This document shows, piece by piece, positions 14,642 to 24,072 of a DNA stretch of 64,000 bases (position 1 is its first letter; each line of letters starts with the position of its first letter). A model generated the notes under the pieces. It was given only the letters and a program-made list of their open reading frames with translations. It was not told the origin of the DNA and did not search any database. The stretch is from IMG/VR virus record IMGVR_UViG_3300032116_000001, positions 310,001-374,000 of that record; one strand, given 5' to 3'. The position numbers were made by a program, and so were the translations under genes. The stretch comes from a virus.

Positions 14642-14678
14642 CGTATTACATATAAGCCCGAACAAATTAGTGGCTTAT
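14642..14678 (+). promoter_or_regulatory. candidate promoter and hairpin before tRNA-His
   Basis: CGTATTA at 14642, then hairpin ATAAGCC...GGCTTAT (14652-14678). A 23-codon ATG frame downstream overlaps the tRNA and is not called. Confidence 0.35.
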
Positions 14679-14729
14679 AAGAGTTAACGAAATGAGCGAC
14701 GATCACCATCACAGCACAAAACTTCATAT

Positions 14730-14804
14730 GGCGTCCGTAGCTCAATGGCAGAGCACCTGACTGTGGCTCAGGAAGCGCGGGTTCGATCCCCGTCGGACGC
14801 CCCA
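14730..14804 (+). tRNA. tRNA-His(GTG)
   Basis: Extra G at position -1 opposite C73, the His identity pair, is encoded. Acceptor GCGTCCG/CGGACGC, anticodon arm CCTGA-CTGTGGC-TCAGG, T-arm GCGGG-TTCGATC-CCCGT, CCA encoded. Confidence 0.94.
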
Positions 14805-14813
14805 AAAATCAAA

Positions 14814-15613
14814 ATGAGTATTAAAATTTATGATGGCTTTTTAATTAAGGCCAGTTCTTTACAAGAAATTACATCAATGCTAAAAGATTTCAAGTCGGAA
14901 GCTTTAGTATATGCCAAGAAAAAGGCTCAACAATACATAGCGAAAAATGTTTTTCACGGCATTGATGAACATTTATTCATGCAAAAAGATGGCTCGCCTC
15001 CGTCGTATTCAGATTTTGTCTTGCAAACAGTTGAAAAATTAAATTTGCAAGAATCCACAAATTCACGCAACCCAAGCATTGATTATTCATTCCATATTTC
15101 TGTAGCTCCTTTGGATGAATCAAATTGTCTTGCAATCCCATTTTTTGAACATTGTCACGATTACTCTGAATTGCTTGCTTCTATGCCTTGGCACATACCA
15201 TATGGATACTGGAACAATACAGACCCCCCCCCGATGACATTGATCAAGATGAATGGGACACCAGGCTTCAAAATTGGACTAAAATCTTGAGTCCTGAATG
15301 GGTTCCCTCAGAAACTATGTTTTCATTCACGATTGTCCCCGATAATTTCATTTTGTCCGCATGCCGATCCAGTCAAGAGCTTGTGCCTCATGCCCCATCA
15401 GATGAAGAAAGAATCGAGCACTTGTTATTTTTGGCGGTGGTAGACAAAGCAAGGGAACAATATATAAAAGAATATGCAAACTTTTATGAATTTCTCTGCT
15501 TTTTTGTTAAAGAATATTCTCCAGGCGGAACATTTTGGGAAATGAGACAAGGTTTTCATGAAAGCGTCACAAATTATGTGTGCAGCCATCCTGTTGCTGA
15601 ATTGGAAATTTAA
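14814..15613 (+). CDS. hypothetical protein, frame broken at a nine-C tract
   Basis: From ATG 14814 the frame runs to a TGA ending 15290. The overlapping next frame is open to 15613 and reads as the natural continuation: NTDPPP then DDIDQDEWDTRLQNW. The join is at a run of nine C (about 15224-15232). A tenth C would restore one protein of about 266 residues. Either a sequence error, a slippery site or a real mutation. No domain recognised. About 140 residues are lost from the first product. Confidence 0.6.
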
Positions 15614-15651
15614 TATATAACTTTTGTTTCATTAACCAATTTAATAGTATC

Positions 15652-16749
15652 ATGATGCAACTTTTTGATACATCCATAGAACACATCCCGCATAGAATAG
15701 CACTAACTGGAGGCCCTCTCGCGGGCAAATCAACAGTTATGGAATTTCTTAGGCAAAATTATAGCCACAAAGCTGAATTTATGACCGAAGTTGCAAGTAT
15801 GCTGCTTTCCAATGGGTATCCTCAACCAGGAAGAGATATTGATTATTCCGAATCGTGGCTTGATTATATCAATAAAGTTATTTTGCCTACACAATTAAAC
15901 ATGGAAAATGGCCATCTTCACGCGGCGCAAGCAAAAAAGAAACCAGTTATTTTCTTTGATAGAGGGCTGCTTGACCCAGCTGCGTTTATGGACGGGGGCA
16001 AGCGGGTTCTTGTGGAAAAATATGGCCTAAACCTCGAAGCCCTTCATCATAGGTACAGCATGGTAATCCATATTGAGTCACTTGCCTGCATAAATCCTGA
16101 TGCGTATAATCAGCTTCAAGGCACTAATCCGTCTAGATACGATACGGCAGAAACTGCCATTCAAAGAGACAAAGCTCTTATAGAAGCATGGAAAGATCAC
16201 CCAAATTGGCACTTTGTTAGTGCGGAGGGAGGTATTGATGCTGTTCTTCAGCGAGTTATTGACTTACTCGCTCCGATCTTGGACGTAGAAATTGAGCGGA
16301 AATGGATTGTCACTTCCGAGGCAGCCTCATTTATTGCTGAATTACCATCCGAAAAAGTTAAGCAATACTATTTAAGACTGCCTCGCGAACAAACTGAATT
16401 GCGGTTAAGAAAGATTGGTGATAAACATTTTATTACAGCCAAAAGTGGCAAGGGCTTTAAAAGAACTGAATGGGAACAATTAATTCCGTCACATGTTTTT
16501 GACTTTTTGGTTGTCCCTAGCATGCCGCACATTTCAAAAACTCGTCATTACATGTGGCATGATGACCACAAATTAGAAATTGATGTTTATGATCGGCCAG
16601 AGGGATTAATTACGATTGAATGTGAATTTAACAGTGAACATGATGCTAATAAATTTAAACTACCAGATGTTTTCCATGGTTGTTCAAAAGATGTAACAGA
16701 TGTCCTCGAATACAAAAACTATTATCTGGCGATGGCTAATAGCCCCTAG
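15652..16749 (+). CDS. AAA-type kinase-like ATPase fused to CYTH triphosphatase domain
   Basis: 365 residues. N-terminal P-loop TGGPLAGKST (residues about 16-25), later FFDRGLLDPA, as in the AAA_28/NadR-like kinase fold. From residue about 212 a CYTH domain begins with the signature EIERKW, followed by charged strands (LRLPREQTELRLRK, DHKLEIDVYD, LITIECEF). CYTH enzymes bind triphosphates in a tunnel and hydrolyse inorganic or nucleoside triphosphates. The fusion resembles Ttd14-type proteins. Cellular role unknown. Start may be ATG 15652 or 15655. Confidence 0.85.
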   Translation: MMQLFDTSIEHIPHRIALTGGPLAGKSTVMEFLRQNYSHKAEFMTEVASMLLSNGYPQPGRDIDYSESWLDYINKVILPTQLNMENGHLHAAQAKKKPVIFFDRGLLDPAAFMDGGKRVLVEKYGLNLEALHHRYSMVIHIESLACINPDAYNQLQGTNPSRYDTAETAIQRDKALIEAWKDHPNWHFVSAEGGIDAVLQRVIDLLAPILDVEIERKWIVTSEAASFIAELPSEKVKQYYLRLPREQTELRLRKIGDKHFITAKSGKGFKRTEWEQLIPSHVFDFLVVPSMPHISKTRHYMWHDDHKLEIDVYDRPEGLITIECEFNSEHDANKFKLPDVFHGCSKDVTDVLEYKNYYLAMANSP

Positions 16750-16761
16750 TAGCAACTTTAC

Positions 16762-16783
16762 TTTGATTCAAACCGTATTAAAG
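16762..16783 (+). promoter_or_regulatory. candidate phage promoter
   Basis: TTTG, 8 nt, CGTATTAAAG. ATG at 16791 is 17 nt from the C of the core. Confidence 0.5.
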
Positions 16784-16790
16784 TAAAGTT

Positions 16791-17180
16791 ATGTTATTTG
16801 TAGCGTTGATACCAATTGTTATTTCTGCAGTGTTATTTATTGTTGCCCTGTTTAAGATTTACCACCCGATTTATAAGAATATTGATCATGCCATTGGTTG
16901 CATTGTTTTTGGCGCGGCAATTGGATTTATGTCCATTTTGTTTCCCGCCCGTAGTCAATGGACAGAAGTCAAAAATTTCAATGTTGTTCGTGGGGAAAAA
17001 TTTGTAGTTGTTGAAATTGAAAATGAAAGAAAAATTTACACAAATTTAATGGTTGTGAATGGAATAGATGACGTTAAAACAATCTATGTTTTAAGAACGG
17101 TAAATATATGGAATTCAATGGCAGTAGAAAATTGGTATTTTGAAAAAGATGTCAATGCTTTGATCGAGGAGGCAGAATGA
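16791..17180 (+). CDS. small membrane protein, 129 aa
   Basis: Two N-terminal hydrophobic helices, residues about 2-22 and 33-52, then a soluble 75-residue tail. Overlaps the RlmN-like gene by four bases (ATGA), preceded by its own promoter-like site, so the two form a unit. No family recognised. Confidence 0.65.
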   Translation: MLFVALIPIVISAVLFIVALFKIYHPIYKNIDHAIGCIVFGAAIGFMSILFPARSQWTEVKNFNVVRGEKFVVVEIENERKIYTNLMVVNGIDDVKTIYVLRTVNIWNSMAVENWYFEKDVNALIEEAE

Positions 17181-18064
17181 AGCTTATTTCTAACGTTGAC
17201 CGCTCTGTTAATTTTGTTGAAGAGTCTTTACAGGGCTTTCTAGAAAGCCGATATGTTCGCAAGACAAGAGATTATTTCATTTGTTATCTATCATCGGCTT
17301 CTGCGTGCAACCTTGGTTGCCGTATGTGTCACCTCACGGCGACCAAGCAAACGAAAACAACATATACCCTTCCTGTAGATTATTTAAATCAGGCAAGCAA
17401 GGTTCTTAAACACTATCAGCAAGATGGAGAAAAAGCCGATTATATACACTATAATTTCATGGCTCGGGGAGAGGCCATGGCGAATCCTTACATGCTCAGT
17501 GAGGCTGATTCAATTTTGTATGATCTTGGCAAATTGGCAACATCATTTCAGCCCGATCTTGGAGTTAAATTTAACATATCCACGATCATGCCCAAATCAC
17601 TTGATCGTCCGTTAAAACAAGTTTTCCGCGTGGTGCATCCCACGATTTATTATTCACTTTATTCTGTTCGAGAAGATTTTCGCAAGAAATGGTTACCGCA
17701 AGCGATGCCAATCGACAAGGCTTTATCCATGTTGAAAGAATATCAAGACTTCTCTAAGAAAAAAATAAAAATTCATCATTGCTTCATTGCTGGTGAGAAT
17801 GATAGCGAGGCTGATGTAGAAAGTATGCTATACGCACTAGAGAGACATAATCTAGACGTTGAGTTTAATCTCGTGCGTTATAATCCATATTCTGAGGTTC
17901 AAGGAGCAGAATCGTCAGATGAAGTGATCACAAGAAATATACAGATGATTGATTCAGCTTTGCGAGGAAAAGTTCAAATAATTCCAAGAGTTGGCCCTGA
18001 TGTTCATGCGTCTTGTGGCACTTTTTATGAATCAGAAAAGAATGAAACTTTCCGTTCAGTATAA
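17177..18064 (+). CDS. RlmN/Cfr-like radical SAM RNA methyltransferase
   Basis: 295 residues, GAGGAGGC ribosome-binding site. The 4Fe-4S motif is CNLGCRMC. A Cys seven residues upstream (ICYLSS) sits where RlmN has its catalytic Cys118. The C-terminus has FNLVRYNPY and GPDVHASCGTFY, whose Cys matches the methyl-carrying Cys355. All five cysteines of the mechanism are therefore present. RlmN methylates A2503 of 23S rRNA and A37 of some tRNAs. Shorter than cellular RlmN (about 380), missing part of the N-terminal domain. Target here is unknown, though many phage tRNAs lie nearby. Confidence 0.82.
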   Translation: MKLISNVDRSVNFVEESLQGFLESRYVRKTRDYFICYLSSASACNLGCRMCHLTATKQTKTTYTLPVDYLNQASKVLKHYQQDGEKADYIHYNFMARGEAMANPYMLSEADSILYDLGKLATSFQPDLGVKFNISTIMPKSLDRPLKQVFRVVHPTIYYSLYSVREDFRKKWLPQAMPIDKALSMLKEYQDFSKKKIKIHHCFIAGENDSEADVESMLYALERHNLDVEFNLVRYNPYSEVQGAESSDEVITRNIQMIDSALRGKVQIIPRVGPDVHASCGTFYESEKNETFRSV

Positions 18065-18079
18065 AATTCTTTGAAATAC

Positions 18080-19186
18080 TTAAACAGGAGTTAATTCATC
18101 CCATAATTTCCAATAAGGTCCAAATGGGATATATGGCTTAAAATCAAACATAAACTGGCGAAGTTCTCTCCAAAGCATCCAGAATTCATTGGCTTTTTCC
18201 GCAGACCATTTATTTTCGTAATCTAAGATATCATTAAGGGCCTGATTATATTCCTTGTTGAGTGGGTGCTTTGTGTCAAAAATATATTTATTTCCGTGTG
18301 CTTCGGCCTTCGCCTGCCACATTTGATTGAAATCATTACTTCTTGTCATTTGCATGATTGCTGATTCGCGTAAATCTTCCATCGCTGCATCTATTTCTGA
18401 TATTTTTTGTGCAAATGGCTCCACAGATGAACTTCCGCCAAGATAATCATCTCGTATCACTTTGAAAGTAGGTATGATTCTTTGCAAAAAGTAGCGTTGC
18501 ATTTCTTCAGCGGCAAATGCAATACCCTGAGAATGATCCAGCTGGTGACCGTGAAATTCTCTGAAATTTTCTCTCTTCTCATGAGGATTGATAACGGGGT
18601 CTTCTTGGGGAGGCGGTGGGTCCCAGGTTTTGACTTTGATTGCATGAATTCCATAAGGAGTCAGGTCTAATTCTTCCCCATTGGCAAAGGCTTTGCCCAT
18701 CGCCTCTAAGGCCTGATCTAATCTAACGTCTCTGTTAAGTTCATTCAAATCGTAATCATCTTGCTCCGAAGAAGATGCTTTCCGTTTACCAAAATTATTG
18801 TTTAAAACACTTAGGTCAACAATTTCCATAGTTGAGCCATCGGGGTCAGTTGTAATAATACCATCATAGCCATCTGCGATCAGAGCATTTGAAAGCTCTA
18901 AGCCAGTTTTATTATATCGGTCACGAAGTACTTGCTTCCAATTGTCTTTATCACTATACCCGCCTTGGCCCCAAGGAATGATTAAGGGATTGGTAAATTC
19001 AATTTCTCCGTGCTCCCAGCCCTCAACAGGAGAAGTGCCTTCCTCGATCTTTGTTACATATTTCCCATGTGGCTCAATATCTTGGCCATATGTATCTTTA
19101 AAATCAGGTGCGCTAATAGGATTCCGCTGGTACCTAATTTTGTAAGTATCTTTCTTTTGCTCTGACTGTGCCTTTTTATACCACAT
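18080..19186 (-). CDS. MWYK-tagged protein with ART/polyvalent-like region
   Basis: 368 residues beginning MWYKKAQ, the leader shared with genes at 31832, 32716, 33629, 34522 and 40054. Residues about 40-75 (GKYVTKIEEG, WEHGEIEFTNPLIIPWG) and 95-125 (LSNALIADGYDGIITTD, STMEIVDL) resemble the end of ADP-ribosyltransferase-like domains of phage polyvalent proteins. The rest is helical and unrecognised. Catalytic residues cannot be assigned, so ART activity is tentative. Four bases after the upstream gene; probably in one operon with 19190-23867. Confidence 0.6.
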   Translation of the reverse strand: MWYKKAQSEQKKDTYKIRYQRNPISAPDFKDTYGQDIEPHGKYVTKIEEGTSPVEGWEHGEIEFTNPLIIPWGQGGYSDKDNWKQVLRDRYNKTGLELSNALIADGYDGIITTDPDGSTMEIVDLSVLNNNFGKRKASSSEQDDYDLNELNRDVRLDQALEAMGKAFANGEELDLTPYGIHAIKVKTWDPPPPQEDPVINPHEKRENFREFHGHQLDHSQGIAFAAEEMQRYFLQRIIPTFKVIRDDYLGGSSSVEPFAQKISEIDAAMEDLRESAIMQMTRSNDFNQMWQAKAEAHGNKYIFDTKHPLNKEYNQALNDILDYENKWSAEKANEFWMLWRELRQFMFDFKPYIPFGPYWKLWDELTPV

Positions 19187-19189
19187 GTG

Positions 19190-21757
19190 TTATCCTCCTT
19201 CGTATTTGTAATATGGATTTGCAGGTCTCCGACGAACACTGACTTCTTCAGAAGAATCTGGCCCTATGCTTTCTCTAAGCACCTTGCCAGTTTCTATGTC
19301 ATCAATAGAAACTGGCCCAATGTATTTTCGGGGATTGTGAGACTCAATGTAAAACTGCATTCTCTCAGCATCATCACCATAGGCATCATACAATCCTCTT
19401 GCTATTTCTTGAAGTGATGCTTTGTTCAGGTTATATGTTTCGACATGCTTGCCCTGCACCCGATGCCAACCAAAATTTTTAAGGGCGTATGTTCTGGGAT
19501 CGCGAAAACCATCCCAGTCTTTATCCATTTGTTCACGCGCTTCTTTGGGGTCTAATTTAGGGTTTTGTTTGAGTTTTTTCCAAAGCAAGTATTCATACAG
19601 GTCTGCATCTTCATGGGCGTTTTCAATCGCATCTCCATTTCCATTGTGAATACTTGTTAAATGCTGATTATAATCATCTAAGTCCCTAATATTATTTCTG
19701 AAAATATCATACGCATGCTCCCTTGTTATTGGCCACTCAGAATGATTTTCTATGTCAAAGCCAAGTCTATTGAGCATTTCCTCTTCGGCCAACATTTCAT
19801 GATTAATATCGCCAACATCACCGTCTGCATAAACAGCCTCGCCGTCTTTTAGCCACCATTCGTTAGCTGTGCGTTGCATTGACGTCACTCTTGTCATCAA
19901 CTGATCTGCCATGCGATACATACCCTTCTTATCACATGCGCTTGATAAAATCAACATTGATTGAATCTGATTGTAAAGGCTCCTCGGGATTTTATTTGCT
20001 TGGCGCAATTGTTTTCTTTTCGAATATTTCCATGTGCCATCGAATTTTTGATCAAACTTTGGATCATTCATATCCTGATCGCTTAAATCGTCAACGTGCG
20101 TAAATAATTTGGGGTAATCAGCAGAATTGATTTTCTTTATTTCAAGCAGTATTGGCAGTTGTTGGTATCCAGTTAATTCTTCAAACAAAGACATATATTC
20201 GTCATCTATAGACTCGCCCAACTGTGATTGGATTTCCATATCCAAGCCGTATGGAAGTGTACTGGTGATATATTGTTGATGTTCGGGGTTTGAATAAAGC
20301 TCAGCGGTGTTAATTCGATATTCTTTTTTATATTCATCAATACTTTTAATCGAATTATCATAAAGTGTTTTTACATTTGAAGTGTTCATCCACCAATATA
20401 TCCCACGTTCTTTATTGCTCTTGCTTTCCCAATCAGCAAAGTTTAATGCAAAGGGTTTGTGAATTTCATCTGGGTTTGCTATCATAGCAGACATATTTGC
20501 AATGTCAGATTTCATAGCAACTTCGATCATGGTTTTTGCAACGACATCCATGTTATTTGTGTACTTTATGTTTGTTGGCACTTGCTTTCGGGTTGTGGGG
20601 TCCCATTGCACATCAGTCAAGGCCTCGGAAACATTTTCGTATATTGTCTCAATGTCATTGTGTCTTATGTCTTTTTCAACTTGTTTATAAGGGATTCCAT
20701 AATCATCATCTACAACATCCTCGTCGTAATGAGCCCCGTAAGCGCTATCATATATTCCTGCCACAATAGATTCAATTTCCTTGCTACTACCCCAATCAAT
20801 TTCTTCTTCAAAGGGGCTTTGGCTCGACCATTCTGCGTCACCTAGATCACCGAACCACTCAGAAATTCGCTCCCGATCTTTTGAATCAGGGGTTTTATTA
20901 CCAAATCCCTTAATCTGTAGGATTGTATTGGTTTTTCCGTCCATTTCTATTGTTACGTGCGGCTTGTTGTCTGGGCTTCTGAGTGAAAATATTCTAATAT
21001 CTCCTCTTTCTACTTGATAACAATAAGAACCAACGCAGTGAGACATTTGATTGCCCTCTACAGCTAGGTCATTCTTATTTGTCACCATGGTCATAAACCA
21101 TCCGTCTTCCCATTGATACACTACACGCTCGTCAATAATTTCTCCATTTTCGTCTCTTTTTAATGGCGTGTAAATTTTACCTTCACCTTTACCAGCTATC
21201 ATCTGATGCCAATCGTTTGATTTCTCAAGTGCTTGAGAGAGGTTATAGCTCGTGATGTCTAGCCGTGGTGTTTCAATTTTTTGATTACGATACCAGTCGT
21301 ATATTTCCCCAAAAAGATTGTTGAAATTTTCATACACACCTTGACTATTCAAATTAGTAAACAATCTGTAAACGTATCCGCCATTTTCATCGGGCTCTAA
21401 TCTTAACTTTCTTAATTGAGTTAAGGCCCATTTTTGAAACAAATCATCGTATCTAGCCACGAGTTGTAATTCCATCGGAGTCCACGATGTTGCTTTGGAC
21501 TGGGGTACAAAAACAGATTGTTCAAGTGTATTCCAATCGAGGCTTGGGTCTTGGTTCAATCTGTTGACATAAATGGGCAGCTTGTCTTGTGGTAAATGCT
21601 TTAAATTTTCAATCACATCTGCTTTTGTTCCGCGAGCTTGCAAGTTGTCAATTAATTCTTGCAGACCAGCCACAATAACACGACCAAGCCTCATAGGCTT
21701 TGCGTCAGATGTTTTGTTTGCGCCAAGGACGCGAGAAAATTTAAAACTATGCTTCAT
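19190..21757 (-). CDS. PcfJ-like domain protein, 855 aa
   Basis: Around residues 220-290: LAVEGNQMSHCVGSYCYQVERG, then IFSLRSPDNKPHVTIEM and ILQIKGFGN. This is the PcfJ-like signature (GxxMxHCVGxY...G...SLR...TIE...Q..G..N), a family of unknown biochemistry found on mobile elements and phages. Followed by about 550 mostly helical, acidic residues. A paralogue with the same core is at 40054. Overlaps the upstream gene by four bases. Its start carries no MWYK leader (begins MKHSFKFSRVLGA). Confidence 0.75.
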   Translation of the reverse strand: MKHSFKFSRVLGANKTSDAKPMRLGRVIVAGLQELIDNLQARGTKADVIENLKHLPQDKLPIYVNRLNQDPSLDWNTLEQSVFVPQSKATSWTPMELQLVARYDDLFQKWALTQLRKLRLEPDENGGYVYRLFTNLNSQGVYENFNNLFGEIYDWYRNQKIETPRLDITSYNLSQALEKSNDWHQMIAGKGEGKIYTPLKRDENGEIIDERVVYQWEDGWFMTMVTNKNDLAVEGNQMSHCVGSYCYQVERGDIRIFSLRSPDNKPHVTIEMDGKTNTILQIKGFGNKTPDSKDRERISEWFGDLGDAEWSSQSPFEEEIDWGSSKEIESIVAGIYDSAYGAHYDEDVVDDDYGIPYKQVEKDIRHNDIETIYENVSEALTDVQWDPTTRKQVPTNIKYTNNMDVVAKTMIEVAMKSDIANMSAMIANPDEIHKPFALNFADWESKSNKERGIYWWMNTSNVKTLYDNSIKSIDEYKKEYRINTAELYSNPEHQQYITSTLPYGLDMEIQSQLGESIDDEYMSLFEELTGYQQLPILLEIKKINSADYPKLFTHVDDLSDQDMNDPKFDQKFDGTWKYSKRKQLRQANKIPRSLYNQIQSMLILSSACDKKGMYRMADQLMTRVTSMQRTANEWWLKDGEAVYADGDVGDINHEMLAEEEMLNRLGFDIENHSEWPITREHAYDIFRNNIRDLDDYNQHLTSIHNGNGDAIENAHEDADLYEYLLWKKLKQNPKLDPKEAREQMDKDWDGFRDPRTYALKNFGWHRVQGKHVETYNLNKASLQEIARGLYDAYGDDAERMQFYIESHNPRKYIGPVSIDDIETGKVLRESIGPDSSEEVSVRRRPANPYYKYEGG

Positions 21758-22731
21758 GAGATATTCGATTTGCCCCCAGCTTTATCTGTGTATGTTGTGG
21801 TTTTTGGCTTCTTTCCATCGCCAGGCTCACGTTCCTTTCGCGATTTTTGCTTCATGCGCTCTTTGCGCTCCTTGTCAGACAGGCTTTTGGCTTTATTAGC
21901 GGGTGTGCAAACGGGCTTTTTGCCTTTGCTACTATCACTTCTGCCGCATTCTTCGTAGCCACCATCTTTTTTTGGTCGCCGTACATCCACCCACTTTTCG
22001 TTCTTAAACCAATCGTCTAAACCACCGTGGTTTTTGGCATATTTGTTGGTTATTAAATCTATAGCATCCGCAAGGTGGTGTTTGCCATAGCAATCGGCTG
22101 CCTGCGCAGTTTTTGCTAATTCATCTGACACGAAAGTGACATCATCGTTGTCGTCGTCATCGCCGTACCATTCCGTGCGTCGTTTTGCAGCCTTGTCAAA
22201 AGCGCCAAGACAATCACTTAAATATTCAGCTAATATAAAATCAGGCGTATCACTGTTGTTTTCTAGAGAAAATGAATTAATTAGGCTTTCAAGTTCTTTT
22301 CGGAAGGATTTATGATCGTTAGCTTCTTTAATGTCGTCGTCTGATTCCTGATCCCACTCTGATTGTGGTACTAAATTGATAATTTGAAATCCGACATCTG
22401 GCAATTCAAATGCAATGTGATTAGCGTCAATAGCTGCAGGAGCGTTCATTGCTTCATCAGGCATAGAATCAATAAATTCACCGATAGTGATCCATTCTTT
22501 TGAATCCCAATTTCCTTTCGGGTCTACGCGATAAAGATTTGAGTCATAATTGTTTAAAGCGTCTTCCAAGGTCATTTCGGACTCTATGACATCTTTGTGT
22601 TCCAAAAGTGATTTATTTTCTTTGGCAACACGAATAAACACATCATGAAGAGATGATGCTTCATGATGTAAACCAAGCCCTTCAATCAAAGACGCAGTTT
22701 GATGAATTTTTGCAAGCAAATTTTGATTCAT
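21754..22731 (-). CDS. tagged protein with basic Cys-containing C-terminal motif
   Basis: 325 residues. Residues 1-40 are the recurring helical module (IEGLGLHHEASSLHDVFIRVAKE). An acidic middle follows, then the C-terminus WFKNEKWVDVRR, CGRSDSSKGKKPVC, SLSDKERKERMKQK. That terminal region resembles DUF5872-like domains of large phages and giant viruses. The basic tail suggests nucleic-acid contact. Probably a virion-internal protein. Same module and layout as the two upstream genes. Confidence 0.65.
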   Translation of the reverse strand: MNQNLLAKIHQTASLIEGLGLHHEASSLHDVFIRVAKENKSLLEHKDVIESEMTLEDALNNYDSNLYRVDPKGNWDSKEWITIGEFIDSMPDEAMNAPAAIDANHIAFELPDVGFQIINLVPQSEWDQESDDDIKEANDHKSFRKELESLINSFSLENNSDTPDFILAEYLSDCLGAFDKAAKRRTEWYGDDDDNDDVTFVSDELAKTAQAADCYGKHHLADAIDLITNKYAKNHGGLDDWFKNEKWVDVRRPKKDGGYEECGRSDSSKGKKPVCTPANKAKSLSDKERKERMKQKSRKEREPGDGKKPKTTTYTDKAGGKSNIS

Positions 22732-22732
22732 T

Positions 22733-23299
22733 TTATTTACCCGTCATGTCCCCGACTGTTTTGCCTGCTTCCCACATTCGGCAAGACCAATATCTTGCCT
22801 TTGTCTTTGGGCCAGGATTATCACAATTATGTCGGGCGCGGAAGTTCTTTCGGCGCTCAGGATTGTCTCTTTTAATATCAGTCGTTGGATCGCCGAAATT
22901 AACTTTTTTAACCTTATCACCATCTTTGACATAGACAGAGAATTTTTTAGGCCCATCTGGGGTGCGAAAAGGCTTGTTTAGTGGTTTGTTGGACTTTGCC
23001 TGAGCTTCTCTTTGTGGAGATTTTTCCAATTTGATAATTTTATCAAAATAACCAATGTCAATAAGCCGAGGGTCATCAATGTATTTTTCCACCGCATCAT
23101 TAAACTCGGCTCTTGCTTCATAGTGTAGTGTTTCCACGTTTTCTTCAAAATCAAGCTCTTCTAACTCTTTTGAAGATGACCTTTGATTAGTTGTGTTGAC
23201 ATTTGCTATCCGACTCAAAACATCAGTAAGGATATCAGCTTCTTCGTGCAGGCCTAGTTTGTCCAATTCGTGTGCCACTTGAGCAATCTTTTTCAGCAT
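22733..23299 (-). CDS. tagged protein with ARHNC-type C-terminal domain
   Basis: 188 residues from ATG 23299, two bases after the stop of the upstream gene; the longer open frame is rejected because it overlaps that gene. Residues 1-35 are the helical module (LDKLGLHEEADILTDVLSRIAN). The C-terminal 65 residues (KKFSVYVKDGDKVKKVNFGD, RRKNFRARHNCDNPGPK, RYWSCRMWE) match a conserved domain of large phages and algal-virus relatives, with Cys/His that may bind metal. Function unknown. Confidence 0.68.
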   Translation of the reverse strand: MLKKIAQVAHELDKLGLHEEADILTDVLSRIANVNTTNQRSSSKELEELDFEENVETLHYEARAEFNDAVEKYIDDPRLIDIGYFDKIIKLEKSPQREAQAKSNKPLNKPFRTPDGPKKFSVYVKDGDKVKKVNFGDPTTDIKRDNPERRKNFRARHNCDNPGPKTKARYWSCRMWEAGKTVGDMTGK

Positions 23300-23300
23300 A

Positions 23301-23867
23301 TTAGTCCTCTTTTTTCCACTTACCGCCCTTAGCCTTGTATCGCTTACTTGCAGCCCCGAGTGCATAAGCTGATGGCCAGACGTCGTATTTGTCCTTGGCC
23401 CAATTTTTGCAGCTTTCCCAAAGCTCAGGATTAGTGGGGATATTTTCTTTTTCTTTAGTCTTGGCAACTCGAATAAAAACTTCATGCATTTGTGATGCTT
23501 CAGCTGTCATACCCCGATCCTCAAGCTCTTCAGTGATTTGAGAAATCTTTGTAAGGACGCTGGCCACAGCACTAGTTGTAATGTTTTCTTCATCTTCTTC
23601 GTCGTCGCTCTGCAGGTTGTCTTCAAGTTCAAAATAACGTCTTAAAATTAACAATTCTTTTCTTAACTGATCTATTTCTTCGGGATCGTAGATTCCGCGA
23701 TCAAGCCCCTGTAAACACTGATCGACTTCCATCATTCCTTCCCAGGGATAATGTGCCACACCTGTTGACGCAAAAGAGTACAATGCAGAACCTTGACCGC
23801 CATGCCAATCACTTGCAATGCGGCGAAGTTCCCCGATGCTATATCCACTAATATCAATTTCACCCAT
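23301..23867 (-). CDS. tagged protein with PSAYA-type C-terminal domain
   Basis: 188 residues. N-terminal LRRIASDWHGGQGSALYSFASTG is a module also in the genes at 36115 and 36872. Residues about 110-140 are the helical module (LEDRGMTAEASQMHEVFIRVAK). The end, WAKDKYDVWPSAYALGAASK then KAKGGKW, matches a short basic domain widespread in large phages and giant viruses. First gene of a minus-strand operon running to 18080. Function unknown. Confidence 0.68.
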   Translation of the reverse strand: MGEIDISGYSIGELRRIASDWHGGQGSALYSFASTGVAHYPWEGMMEVDQCLQGLDRGIYDPEEIDQLRKELLILRRYFELEDNLQSDDEEDEENITTSAVASVLTKISQITEELEDRGMTAEASQMHEVFIRVAKTKEKENIPTNPELWESCKNWAKDKYDVWPSAYALGAASKRYKAKGGKWKKED

Positions 23868-24072
23868 GATAATTCTTTTTTACACTCTTTGAATCTCTTT
23901 CCCTGTTTTGTCGATGCTCATTGTAGGTTCAATTTCATTTAAAAAAAACTTTTTTTGAAAAAAGACAAAAAAGCTGCAACATTTTCTTTGGCCAATCGTT
24001 ATAAGTAGTGTAAGACGAATTGAAAAGAGCCAAAACGATCTGAAAAGCAAATTGAAAATTTTATAGAGGTTT
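23868..24072. other. spacer with A/T runs and promoter-like site
   Basis: A-run, T-run and A-run (about 23941-23965) could terminate transcripts. TCGTTATAAG near 23997 resembles the promoter core and points into the structured RNA region. No gene. Confidence 0.35.

Noticed and set aside
14694-14760. Short ATG frame starting MSDDHHHSTK before tRNA-His
   Set aside because: Ends inside the tRNA. No ribosome-binding site.
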